Source: MH13 sp040219355 (GTDB lineage: Bacteria; Pseudomonadota; Alphaproteobacteria; Rhizobiales; MH13). From it: 64,000 nt of DNA. The notes beneath the pieces were generated by a model that saw only the letters and a list, made by a program, of their open reading frames with translations, was not told where the DNA came from and did not search any database. The translations under genes and the position numbers were made by a program. Position 1 is the first letter of the stretch. The number at the start of each line of letters is the position of its first letter. Below, piece by piece: positions 53,940-61,408 of the stretch. Where the stretch lies: the NCBI GenBank assembly GCA_040219355.1, contig JAVJSN010000017.1:186001-250000 (forward strand), written 5' to 3'.

Positions 53940-54287
53940 ATGGAGCTCCGTCACATCAGCGATACTTACGCAGTCTGCGAACAAATAACGTCTGACGACC
54001 TGCCAACCATTTTGCAATCAGGGTTCAAGGCGCTGGTTTGCAACCGGCCAGAAGGTGAGAGCGCTGACCAAGAATCATTTGACACAATAGCCGCGTCAGC
54101 GCGTTCCTTAGGTGTAGAAGCCGCATTTCTTCCCATCGCTCCGCAAGGCGCAACGGACGAGGATCGACAAGCCTTCGAACGGCTCTTTTCCCGCTTGCCG
54201 AAGCCTGTTCTTGCCTATTGTCGCAGTGGCAACAGGTCGGCAACCCTGTGGCACGGCTTGGGACCGGCCGCACGCTTGTCGAATTAG
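53940..54287 (+). CDS. DUF442/TIGR01244 phosphatase-like or sulfurtransferase protein
   Basis: A 115-residue protein of the beta-lactamase-hydrolase-associated (DUF442) family with a dual-specificity-phosphatase-like fold. The CX5R loop is in AYCRSGNRSATLW. In Blh proteins this domain is fused to the amino end of a persulfide dioxygenase; here it is a separate gene after it. I chose ATG 53940, 13 bases after the previous stop. It may act as a sulfurtransferase through the loop cysteine. The SulP gene follows after 3 bases. Confidence 0.87.
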   Translation: MELRHISDTYAVCEQITSDDLPTILQSGFKALVCNRPEGESADQESFDTIAASARSLGVEAAFLPIAPQGATDEDRQAFERLFSRLPKPVLAYCRSGNRSATLWHGLGPAARLSN

Positions 54288-54290
54288 CGC

Positions 54291-56045
54291 ATGGCCACGA
54301 AGGCATCTGAACCACGCCTCGCGCAGTTCTTTCCGATCCTTGCCTGGGGCCGTGCCTATAGCAGGGCAGATCTAGTTGGCGACGGCATCGCTGCGGTGGT
54401 TGTGACAATCATGCTGATTCCACAATCGTTGGCGTATGCGTTGCTGGCCGGTGTGCCCGCCGAAGTTGGGCTTTACGCCTCCATTTTACCGTTGATTGCG
54501 TACGCACTTTTCGGCTCTAGCCGCACATTGTCGGTAGGACCGGTGGCCATCGTTTCATTGATGACGGCAGCGGCACTGGCGCAGCTCGATCTGCAATCAA
54601 CGACAGCGATTGTTATGGCAGCCGGCGTGCTGGCCATGCTGTCTGGCTTGATCTTGCTGGCCATGGGTTTTCTACGGCTCGGATTTGTGGCCAATTTTTT
54701 AAGCCACCCCGTTATCGCCGGCTTCATCACGGCATCAGGATTGTTGATTGCGGCCAGCCAATTGAAACATCTGCTCGGCGTGCCGATCTCAGGTCATACA
54801 TTGACCGATATTCTCCTCCAACTGGCGACATCAATCGGCCAGATCAATGTACCGACCTTGGTGATCGGCGTGCTTGCGACCGCGTTTCTGGTCTGGGTGC
54901 GTGGTGGTTTGGCAAAGTTGCTCAATACTCTGGGAACACCTGCTGGATTGATCGGCCCGCTGGTGAAAGCTGGGCCCGTCTTTGCTGTGGTTGCTACAAC
55001 ATGGGCGGCTTGGCAGTTCGAACTGGGTGGCCACGGCGTGAGTTTGGTGGGCGAGGTGCCTTCAGGCCTTCCGCGGCCTGCTGTTCCCGCTTTTGATGCT
55101 GATCTTTGGCTTGCCCTGCTTGGGTCTGCCGCCCTGATTTCTTTGATCGGGTTTGTGGAGTCGGTATCCGTCGCGCAGACTCTGGCCGCCAAACGACGGC
55201 AGCGCATCGATCCTGACCAAGAGCTAATCGGCTTGGGCGCCTCCAATGTCGCCTCAGCCGTTTCCGGCGGCATCCCAGTGACCGGCGGTTTTTCGAGGTC
55301 GGTTGTCAATTTCGATGCAGGTGCGCAGACCCCGGCCGCCGGAGCTTTAACAGCGCTCGGCATTGCTTTGGCTGCCCTTTTTCTGACGCCCTATCTGTTT
55401 TTTCTACCCAAGGCGACGCTGGCGGCCACGATCATTGTAGCGGTGCTCACTCTGGTGGATCTCTCGATTTTGCAGCGCAGCTGGCGCTACTCGCGCGCTG
55501 ACTTTTCAGCTGTCGCGATCACCATGGTCGTTACGTTGCTGGTGGGTGTTGAGGCAGGTGTGGCCAGCGGTGTGGTGCTGTCATTGGTGCTCCATATCTA
55601 CAAAACCTCGCGACCACACATCGCCGAAGTCGGCTTGGTTCCAGGTAGCGAACATTTTCGCAATATCCTGCGCCATGACGTGGAGACGGACCAGCACGTT
55701 CTCACCCTGCGTATCGATGAAAGTCTCTACTTTGCCAATGCACGGATGATGGAAGATCACATCTATGGCCGCGTTGCCCAGGACCGGGAAGTTCGCCATC
55801 TCATCCTGATGTTTTCCGCCGTCAACGAGGTGGATATGAGTGCGCTCGAAAGCCTCGAAACGATCAATGATCGCCTGAAGGACATGGAGATCACGCTTCA
55901 CCTTTCAGAGGTTAAAGGACCAGTCATGGACCGCCTTCGCCGCTGCTCATTCTTGGAGCATATGACCGGCGATGTTTTCCTGTCGCAATATGACGCGTTC
56001 CAGGCGCTCCGTCGGCCACAGCAACCAGAAAAGTCGGCAGCCTAG
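54291..56045 (+). CDS. SulP-family anion permease with STAS domain
   Basis: A 584-residue SulP-type transporter. The membrane core (about 20-430) includes IPQSLAYALLAGVPAEVGLYA and the GGIPVTGGFSRSVVNFDAGA region. A C-terminal STAS domain (about 460-570) follows, with LRIDESLYFANA. SulP proteins move sulfate, bicarbonate or carboxylates. As the last gene of the persulfide operon it probably handles sulfate or sulfite made by the dioxygenase, which is an inference from context. The stop of the convergent universal stress gene is 9 bases away. Confidence 0.92.
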   Translation: MATKASEPRLAQFFPILAWGRAYSRADLVGDGIAAVVVTIMLIPQSLAYALLAGVPAEVGLYASILPLIAYALFGSSRTLSVGPVAIVSLMTAAALAQLDLQSTTAIVMAAGVLAMLSGLILLAMGFLRLGFVANFLSHPVIAGFITASGLLIAASQLKHLLGVPISGHTLTDILLQLATSIGQINVPTLVIGVLATAFLVWVRGGLAKLLNTLGTPAGLIGPLVKAGPVFAVVATTWAAWQFELGGHGVSLVGEVPSGLPRPAVPAFDADLWLALLGSAALISLIGFVESVSVAQTLAAKRRQRIDPDQELIGLGASNVASAVSGGIPVTGGFSRSVVNFDAGAQTPAAGALTALGIALAALFLTPYLFFLPKATLAATIIVAVLTLVDLSILQRSWRYSRADFSAVAITMVVTLLVGVEAGVASGVVLSLVLHIYKTSRPHIAEVGLVPGSEHFRNILRHDVETDQHVLTLRIDESLYFANARMMEDHIYGRVAQDREVRHLILMFSAVNEVDMSALESLETINDRLKDMEITLHLSEVKGPVMDRLRRCSFLEHMTGDVFLSQYDAFQALRRPQQPEKSAA

Positions 56046-56054
56046 CGGTGCCAT

Positions 56055-56909
56055 TTAATGTGCAAGTAGAACCGGCAGGTCGGTCTGCGCAATCATACTG
56101 CGCGTAGTGCCGCCAAAAATGATCTGCCGCATACGCGAATGATCATAGGCGCCCATTACGACAAGTTCGGCGTCAACTTCGCGGGCCCGCTGCATCAGGC
56201 TGTCGGCGATTTCCTTGCCGCCGCTTGGATGGTGTTGAACGGTGACCTTGCAGCCCTGATGGCTTAGCCAACGCGCAACATCTGAGCCCGGGTTCTCGCC
56301 ATCGCGCAATGCCGTCATCACCGGATCGAACATGGCTACCGTGACCTCTTCGGCGCCCCGAAGCATTGGCATGGCCGCCCGGATAGCACGCGAGGCCGGA
56401 AGTCCAGAATTCCAACCGATGAGCACGCGCTTTGGCGACAACGGCGCTGCTACACTGAGCGCATTGAGAGCCACAGCAACTGGTGAATGAAACAGCGCGG
56501 CGCCCATAGCGTCGTCAAACAGCTCAGTGTCGCTACGCAAGTCGCCGAGCACCATCACCAGGTCGCAGGTTAAGGCGCGGCGGGCCAGCGCATCGGAAAA
56601 GGCTGCCGGATCAGCGGAAAACACGCTGACATCACAAGCAACGCCATGCTTATCGAGGGACAATTTTATGCCTTGCGCGCGCGAATCCAGTTCAGCTTTG
56701 GTGTTCTCCAGCTGCTGTTGCCAGTCGCCATAGTCACCAATGGCCGCAATGCCGCCCATACCCGCTGCATAGATGGGCAAAGCCGGCAAACGCCCCAGAA
56801 CAACGATCGACAGATGCAGGTCGCGTTTGGTTGCTACGTTGCACAGGCGCTCCAACGCAGCCAAGTCTGCCTTACCGCTGGTGAAAACCAGAACACTCGC
56901 TTTGTTCAT
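56055..56909 (-). CDS. Universal stress protein, tandem-domain
   Basis: A 284-residue protein with two Usp domains (about 1-145 and 150-284). The second has MGAYDHSRMRQIIFGG, where an Asp replaces the usual second glycine of the nucleotide loop, so ATP binding may be altered. I chose ATG 56909, with GGAG eight bases upstream, over ATG 56915, where the spacing is only two. It is divergent from the phosphoribosyltransferase gene, and a near-perfect FNR-type box is centred about 60 bases upstream. It is a distant paralogue of the Usp at 37648. Confidence 0.88.
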   Translation of the reverse strand: MNKASVLVFTSGKADLAALERLCNVATKRDLHLSIVVLGRLPALPIYAAGMGGIAAIGDYGDWQQQLENTKAELDSRAQGIKLSLDKHGVACDVSVFSADPAAFSDALARRALTCDLVMVLGDLRSDTELFDDAMGAALFHSPVAVALNALSVAAPLSPKRVLIGWNSGLPASRAIRAAMPMLRGAEEVTVAMFDPVMTALRDGENPGSDVARWLSHQGCKVTVQHHPSGGKEIADSLMQRAREVDAELVVMGAYDHSRMRQIIFGGTTRSMIAQTDLPVLLAH

Positions 56910-56962
56910 CGCCATTGCTCCTTAATTGATGAGCAATGATGACGCATGCTGCTGGAAGTCTA

Positions 56963-56976
56963 TTGATCTGGCGCAA
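56963..56976. promoter_or_regulatory. Degenerate FNR/FixK-type box upstream of the second universal stress protein
   Basis: TTGATCTGGCGCAA matches TTGA-N6-TCAA except for one base (GCAA instead of TCAA). The centre is about 60 bases before the start codon at 56909, the same geometry as the perfect boxes elsewhere in the island. Confidence 0.45.
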
Positions 56977-57012
56977 TGGCGTGATGGTTCGATACGCCGT
57001 GCGGGCAGGCTG

Positions 57013-57026
57013 TTGCGTATTGTCAA
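57013..57026. promoter_or_regulatory. Degenerate FNR/FixK-type box upstream of the phosphoribosyltransferase
   Basis: TTGCGTATTGTCAA matches TTGA-N6-TCAA except for one base (TTGC instead of TTGA). The centre is about 75 bases before the start at 57094. Together with the box at 56963 it gives one candidate site for each divergent gene. Confidence 0.45.
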
Positions 57027-57093
57027 CGAGACATCGTGAGACATTGCAAAGCTGATGGTCATCACCGGCCTGAGCAAGTCCAAGGAGAGCCTG

Positions 57094-57774
57094 ATGTCTT
57101 CAAACCAACTATTTGCCAACCGTACCGATGCCGGTCGGCGCCTCGCTGGAAAGCTGAAGCATTTAAGAGGGTCTCATCCGCTTATCTTGGGATTGCCGCG
57201 TGGCGGGATACCAGTAGCCGTCGAAGTGGCAAATGCGCTTGATGCGCCGCTTGAGCCGATGTTCGTCAAGAAAATTGGTGCCCCCGGAGAAGAGGAGTTG
57301 GCGCTTGCTGCAGTCGCTGACGGACCCAACCCACAGCTTGTTATCAATGAAGAGATCATGAGCCGCCTGCCTCCGGATTCAACATATATCCGCGCCCAGA
57401 TGGATCAAAAACTTGAGGAAATCCGCCACCGTCGTGCAAGCTATCTTGGGGAGCGGCCAGTGTCGGATCCAGCCGGAAGGACCGTCATCTTGGTCGATGA
57501 CGGCATCGCAACTGGCAGCACTGCGAAAGCTGCGCTTGCCGTTATACGCAAATCAAATCCAGCCTGGCTGGTGCTTGCCGTGCCGGTCTTACCGGCACAA
57601 AGCTTGAAAGACCTTCAGTCGTTGGCTGATGAGCTCGTTTTTCTGTCAGCACCGATGCGTTTTGGGTCCGTCGGTGAGCACTACGAATGCTTCCAGCAGG
57701 TCAGCGATGCCCAAGTCATTGATCTGCTCAACCAACACGCCTCCACAGGTTCGATCAATGAGACTGGCGAATAG
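57094..57774 (+). CDS. Phosphoribosyltransferase-family protein
   Basis: A 226-residue protein of the type I phosphoribosyltransferase fold. Conserved segments are LGLPRGGIPVAVEVA near residue 35, the long FVKKIGAPGEEELALAAV, and the PRPP-binding loop VILVDDGIATGSTAKAAL near residue 140. The substrate is unknown; similar proteins act on unidentified bases or serve in stress regulons. I chose ATG 57094, with GGAG eight bases upstream, over ATG 57055. It is divergent from a universal stress protein gene with FNR-like boxes between them. Confidence 0.87.
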   Translation: MSSNQLFANRTDAGRRLAGKLKHLRGSHPLILGLPRGGIPVAVEVANALDAPLEPMFVKKIGAPGEEELALAAVADGPNPQLVINEEIMSRLPPDSTYIRAQMDQKLEEIRHRRASYLGERPVSDPAGRTVILVDDGIATGSTAKAALAVIRKSNPAWLVLAVPVLPAQSLKDLQSLADELVFLSAPMRFGSVGEHYECFQQVSDAQVIDLLNQHASTGSINETGE

Positions 57775-57916
57775 AACATTTGACTGCCAACCAATCGTTC
57801 CAGTGTTCAGCGATTTCCATCATTCTCGGTCATCATCTGCCGGGACTGCAAGGTAATCCAAGAGAACTGGGCAGGCCAAAGGTAATTGGCTTAGCCCAGA
57901 CCCGCTTGTCCGACTA

Positions 57917-58099
57917 TTACTTGGCCAGGTCGATGGCGTGTTTCAGATCCTCCAGATCACCGATTTGATTGGCCAGGATCAGCACCAGCCGGGCATTCAT
58001 ATCGTTGGCTTCCTCGTCCGACATGTCGCGTTGTGCGTCCGTCAGTAACTCGTAGAACGCATCGGGGTTTTTGATGTTGGGTTTCAGAGTGAGGCTCAT
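57917..58099 (-). CDS. DUF2783 small protein
   Basis: A 60-residue protein of the DUF2783 family, made of two or three helices with the motif DAFYELLTDAQRDMSDEEAND. These small proteins are typically encoded directly after FAD-dependent aromatic monooxygenases, as here, where the start overlaps the monooxygenase stop by 4 nt. A stabilising or regulatory subunit is plausible, but no function is established. The gap 57775-57916 on its other side holds no recognised element. Confidence 0.85.
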   Translation of the reverse strand: MSLTLKPNIKNPDAFYELLTDAQRDMSDEEANDMNARLVLILANQIGDLEDLKHAIDLAK

Positions 58100-59709
58100 G
58101 ACACAGCTCCTGCGGTCGCGCGGGCGATGGCCGCCCGGATTGCATCAACGTTAAATGTGCGCCAGCGCGCGGCGACATGCTGATCGGGGCGGATGAGATA
58201 GACCGCGCCGCCTTGCCCATCATAGCGTTGTGCGGCCAGCCCTTGGCTGTCCTCGAAGTCCCTACCAGCCACGATCAGTTTGGGCGTGAACACACCGGCT
58301 TCAACTGGCTCTGCCTGCAACCCGAAGACCAGCAGGGCAAACCCATCGCTAAGCTGGTTGAGCAGCCATCCATCCTTGCCATCGACCTTGATCGGGGCAT
58401 CAGCGGCACAGGTGCCTGGCACCATCTGCCCTTGCCAATCTGCGTCATCTGGCGTGTTCAATGGGCTCCCCACATAAGGCGTTGGCGTGGACAGACGCCC
58501 GGAGTTGACCAGCGGACGGGCAAATTCATGCGATTTGGCAAGGCTCAACACGGCATTGCGATAGCGACGCGAGGCATTGTTCTTCGGTGTGATGAAATCG
58601 GTCGAGCGGGTGGAATTGAGCAGATTGTCGTCCGCAGCAAACGCCCGTTCATCATGATAGCTGTCGATCAGCGCCTCAGGCGCTTGCCCGCGCAGAACAG
58701 CGGCAAGTTTCCACGACAGATTATCGATGTCCTGCACGCCTGTGTTCGCCCCACGCGCGCCAAACGGCGAAACCTGGTGCGCGGCATCGCCGGCAAACAG
58801 TACACGGCCATGGCGGAACTGATCGACCCGGCGACAGGCAAACTGGTAGACCGAAGCCCATTCAAGTTCGAACTCCACATCCTCGCCAATCATCGCTTTG
58901 ACCCGTGGAATGATGTTTTCAGGGCGCTTCTCCACCTCCGGATCAGCCTCCCAGCCAAGCTGGAAGTCAAGCCGCCAGACATCATCGGACTGCTTGTGCA
59001 GGAGGGCCGACTGGCCGCGATGAAAGTCCGGATCGAACCAGAACCAGCGCTCGGTCGGGAAATCGGCTTTCATGACGATGTCGGCGATCAGGAACCGATC
59101 CTGAAAGAACTGGCCGGTGAATTCGGCACCCACCATGCGCCGGATATCGGAGTTGGCGCCGTCACAGGCGATCACCCAACTTGCTTCCATGGCGAAGATG
59201 CCATCGGGCGTTTCCACGGCAAGTTCAGCATGATCATCATGCGCATGCAGTGCCACGACCTTGTGCTTCCAGCGCAGATCGATGAGCGGGTTCTGCTCGC
59301 ACGCTGCGACCATATACTCTTCAAGATAATATTGCTGAAGGTTGATAAACGCCGGGATCTTGTGGCCCTCTTCGGGCAGGAGATCGAAGGTATAGACCTC
59401 CTGGTCGCGGAAGAAGACGCGGCCAAGCTTCCATTCGATGCCCTTGTCCAGCATCGGTTTGGCAACACCCAAACGGTCCCAGATCTCCAATGGGCGCTTG
59501 GCGTAACAGACAGCGCGCGAGCCGACCGAGACAGTGTTGTTGTCGTCCAAAACAACGACCTTCAGGCCACGCGCGGCAAGATCAAGGGCAGCGGTGAGGC
59601 CCATGGGCCCCGCACCGACAATCACCACATCATGGCGCAGCGTTTGACTGGCCTGTTGTTCGGGCGACTGAACATAGTCAAACTCGGGAAAATCGTAGGT
59701 GTTAAGCAT
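58096..59709 (-). CDS. FAD-dependent aromatic monooxygenase (MhpA/PheA-like)
   Basis: A 537-residue flavoprotein hydroxylase. The N-terminal FAD motif is VIVGAGPMGLTAALDLAARG, the second flavin motif VIACDGANSDIRRMVG (DG fingerprint), and the third GRVLFAGDAAHQVSPFGARGANTGVQD. A C-terminal thioredoxin-like domain follows (about 410-530). It would hydroxylate a phenolic substrate using NAD(P)H and oxygen. It overlaps the VOC gene by 8 nt at its start and the DUF2783 gene by 4 nt at its end. The substrate is not determined by sequence. Confidence 0.92.
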   Translation of the reverse strand: MLNTYDFPEFDYVQSPEQQASQTLRHDVVIVGAGPMGLTAALDLAARGLKVVVLDDNNTVSVGSRAVCYAKRPLEIWDRLGVAKPMLDKGIEWKLGRVFFRDQEVYTFDLLPEEGHKIPAFINLQQYYLEEYMVAACEQNPLIDLRWKHKVVALHAHDDHAELAVETPDGIFAMEASWVIACDGANSDIRRMVGAEFTGQFFQDRFLIADIVMKADFPTERWFWFDPDFHRGQSALLHKQSDDVWRLDFQLGWEADPEVEKRPENIIPRVKAMIGEDVEFELEWASVYQFACRRVDQFRHGRVLFAGDAAHQVSPFGARGANTGVQDIDNLSWKLAAVLRGQAPEALIDSYHDERAFAADDNLLNSTRSTDFITPKNNASRRYRNAVLSLAKSHEFARPLVNSGRLSTPTPYVGSPLNTPDDADWQGQMVPGTCAADAPIKVDGKDGWLLNQLSDGFALLVFGLQAEPVEAGVFTPKLIVAGRDFEDSQGLAAQRYDGQGGAVYLIRPDQHVAARWRTFNVDAIRAAIARATAGAVS

Positions 59710-60265
59710 CGCCTTTCCCCAGCTCCTTGGCGTGCAGCCAGTCAGCGTGCTGGGGTGCCTTCTTGGTGCGCGACCATTCTTCCAGCATATCCCATTTTAC
59801 CGCATCCAGACGCTTGATCATTTCTTCTTCCTGCGGGTCCGGGCAGGCCAGCTCAACGCGGTGACCATTGGGATCGAAGAAGTAGATGGAGTGGAAGATC
59901 GAGTGGTCGGTCACGCCGAGCACGTCCACGCCATTTGCCTCCAGATGCTCCTTGAATCCCATCAGGGTTTCGCGGTCCTTCACCTTGAAGGCAATGTGTT
60001 GCACCCAGATCGGTGTGTTGGGGTCACGGCCCATTTCCGGCTTGGTTGGCAGCTCGAAGAAGGCCAGCACATTGCCGTTCCCCGCATCCAGGAACAGATG
60101 CATATAGGGGTCAGGCTCATGGGTAGAGGGCACTTTGTCCTCGGCGATGGCCAAAACGAAATCCATGTTGAGCATCTTGGTGTAGAACTCGACCGTTTCC
60201 TTGGCGTCCTTGCACCGGTAGGCTACGTGGTGGATTTGCTCCAACTTCAGGTTTTGCGCAGTCAT
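59702..60265 (-). CDS. VOC-family metalloenzyme, dioxygenase-like
   Basis: A 187-residue single-chain vicinal-oxygen-chelate protein. Two beta-alpha-beta-beta-beta modules carry the metal ligands: His in QIHHVAYRC, His in VQHIAFKV, and Glu in HRVELACP. It could be an extradiol ring-cleavage enzyme or a lyase acting on the hydroxylated aromatic. I chose ATG 60265 because GGAGG lies eight bases upstream. It is the first gene of the minus-strand operon, and the MarR-type operator at 60284 and a TTGA-N6-TCAA dyad at 60327 lie in its promoter. Confidence 0.87.
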   Translation of the reverse strand: MTAQNLKLEQIHHVAYRCKDAKETVEFYTKMLNMDFVLAIAEDKVPSTHEPDPYMHLFLDAGNGNVLAFFELPTKPEMGRDPNTPIWVQHIAFKVKDRETLMGFKEHLEANGVDVLGVTDHSIFHSIYFFDPNGHRVELACPDPQEEEMIKRLDAVKWDMLEEWSRTKKAPQHADWLHAKELGKGDA

Positions 60266-60283
60266 GATTGTTTCCTCCAATAA

Positions 60284-60301
60284 TCATTGCATTTGCAATG
60301 A
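60284..60301. promoter_or_regulatory. MarR-type operator upstream of the VOC/monooxygenase operon
   Basis: TCATTGCA-TT-TGCAATGA is an 18-bp perfect inverted repeat, 19 bases before the VOC start codon. Its core TTGCA-N2-TGCAA recurs at 60345, 61346 and 61397, next to both catabolic operons. It is the best candidate site for one or both MarR regulators encoded between them. Confidence 0.7.
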
Positions 60302-60326
60302 ATAGCGCAAGTCAGTAGCTTAACTT

Positions 60327-60340
60327 TTGACGCAGGTCAA
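60327..60340. promoter_or_regulatory. TTGA-N6-TCAA dyad between VOC and MarR genes
   Basis: TTGACGCAGGTCAA matches the FNR/FixK consensus perfectly and is centred 69 bases before the VOC start at 60265. The neighbouring genes are not stress genes, so it may be a chance match or a real oxygen-response link for the monooxygenase operon. Confidence 0.4.
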
Positions 60341-60344
60341 TTCG

Positions 60345-60356
60345 TTGCATATGAAA
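60345..60356. promoter_or_regulatory. MarR-type operator, imperfect copy
   Basis: TTGCATATGAAA matches the TTGCA-N2-TGCAA core at all but one position. It lies 32 bases before the first MarR gene (60388), so it could mediate autoregulation. Confidence 0.5.
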
Positions 60357-60387
60357 CAATAAAATTCGCTGATCCGCAGGAATGCCC

Positions 60388-60840
60388 ATGAAGCTTGAAA
60401 CCTACTTTCCCTATCTTCTTGCCGCTACGGCAGAGGGGTTCTCCCGCAAACTGGTTGAGGTCTATGGACGGACCTATGGGCTGTCGCGGGAAGAATGGCG
60501 GCTGCTTTTGCTGCTGGCCGATGCCGGTGAACTCTCATCGCTGGAGCTGGCCAAGCGCACGACGCTGGACAAGGTTCAAGTCAGCCGCGCTGCGCAGAAG
60601 CTGGAAGACAAGGGCCTGATCAGCCGGTCCGTGCCAGCCTCTGATAGGCGGCTGCGCGTCTACACCTGCTCAGATGCCGGGCACGCGCTTTTCTCCGAAG
60701 TGTTTCCAAGCGTTCAAACGCAGGCTGATGCAATCCTGAGCAAGATGAGCGCGCAGGATAAGGCGAACCTTGAGACCGGCCTGAGGGCACTGGCCGCGGC
60801 CGTTGCCGCGCATACAGAGCAGATGGGCCAAGACAGCTAG
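60388..60840 (+). CDS. MarR-family regulator, first of a paralogous pair
   Basis: A 150-residue MarR-type protein with a winged helix (about 30-95) containing SSLELAKRTTLDKVQVSRAAQ and the wing DRRLRVYTC. I chose ATG 60388, with AGGA six bases upstream, over ATG 60382. It shares clear similarity with the second MarR at 60849, including the VSRA and KLE-x-KG stretches. It is divergent from the VOC/monooxygenase operon, with the operator at 60284 between. It probably represses that operon until an aromatic ligand binds. Its stop is 8 bases from the stop of the convergent paralogue. Confidence 0.9.
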   Translation: MKLETYFPYLLAATAEGFSRKLVEVYGRTYGLSREEWRLLLLLADAGELSSLELAKRTTLDKVQVSRAAQKLEDKGLISRSVPASDRRLRVYTCSDAGHALFSEVFPSVQTQADAILSKMSAQDKANLETGLRALAAAVAAHTEQMGQDS

Positions 60841-60848
60841 CAAGCCGA

Positions 60849-61301
60849 CTAGTCGGTTCCTTGCATTAACCGGTCGAGCGCCAGGTGCAGAGCCGGGGTA
60901 TCCTCCCCAAGGATCTGGTTCAGCTCCGCCTGAAAACGTTCAGCAATCGGGATCAGCTTAGCCAGCAACTCGGTGCCCTCGCGGGTCAAGGTCAGCTTCA
61001 GCAGGCGTTTGTCACGCGCATCAACCTGTTTGGCCAGGAAGCCCTTGGCCTCCAGCTTGGTTGCTGCGCGGCTGACCTTTGAGCGCTCCAGGCTGACACG
61101 CTGTTCGATGTCTCGGATCGAAAGATCCTTGGTGTAGCCGACATTGAGCAGCACGCGCCATTCGGGGATCGAGATGCCGAACTCCTGCTTGTACTGCTTG
61201 GCCAGCTTGCTGCTTAGCTGGGCGGCCAGGACGACGAACCGGTAGGGCAGATATCGCTCCAGATCGAAGTCCGGCAGGGCAGGGTTCCGGGCGGAGGTCA
61301 T
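60849..61301 (-). CDS. MarR-family regulator, second of a paralogous pair
   Basis: A 150-residue MarR-type protein with the winged helix at about 35-105, containing SIRDIEQRVSLERSKVSRAAT and the wing DKRLLKLTLT. I chose ATG 61301, with AAAAGG upstream, over GTG 61310. It resembles the first MarR in the helix VSRAATKLEAKGF and in the early EWRVLL segment. It is divergent from the TRAP operon, and the operator copies at 61346 and 61397 lie in the shared promoter. It probably controls uptake while its paralogue controls catabolism. Confidence 0.9.
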   Translation of the reverse strand: MTSARNPALPDFDLERYLPYRFVVLAAQLSSKLAKQYKQEFGISIPEWRVLLNVGYTKDLSIRDIEQRVSLERSKVSRAATKLEAKGFLAKQVDARDKRLLKLTLTREGTELLAKLIPIAERFQAELNQILGEDTPALHLALDRLMQGTD

Positions 61302-61345
61302 GGCGCACACCTTTTCTTGTCCTCATCACTTTGGCGGAAAAGTCG

Positions 61346-61357
61346 TTGCATGTGCAA
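61346..61357. promoter_or_regulatory. MarR-type operator upstream of the second MarR gene and TRAP operon
   Basis: TTGCA-TG-TGCAA is a perfect copy of the shared core, 45 bases upstream of the second MarR start and beside a TTGACT promoter-like hexamer at 61366-61371 that reads toward the TRAP operon. Confidence 0.65.
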
Positions 61358-61396
61358 TAATTTTCTTGACTTTACCACAGGCGCGTTAAATGATCG

Positions 61397-61408
61397 TATC
61401 AAATGCAA
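61397..61408. promoter_or_regulatory. MarR-type operator, imperfect copy before the TRAP operon
   Basis: TATCA-AA-TGCAA keeps one perfect half of the TTGCA-N2-TGCAA core and has changes in the other. It lies about 25 bases downstream of the promoter-like TTGACT, where a repressor would block transcription of the TRAP genes. Confidence 0.5.

Noticed and set aside
53880..54287. A possible frameshifted Blh fusion of the dioxygenase and DUF442 domains
   Set aside because: In Blh the DUF442 domain is at the amino end, whereas here it follows the dioxygenase. Both genes are complete with their own starts, so they are two genes and not a broken fusion.
58177..59817. A 546-codon open frame on the plus strand opposite the FAD monooxygenase
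   Set aside because: It mirrors a clear flavoprotein gene on the other strand, shows no recognisable domain, and long antisense frames are common in high-GC codon usage.
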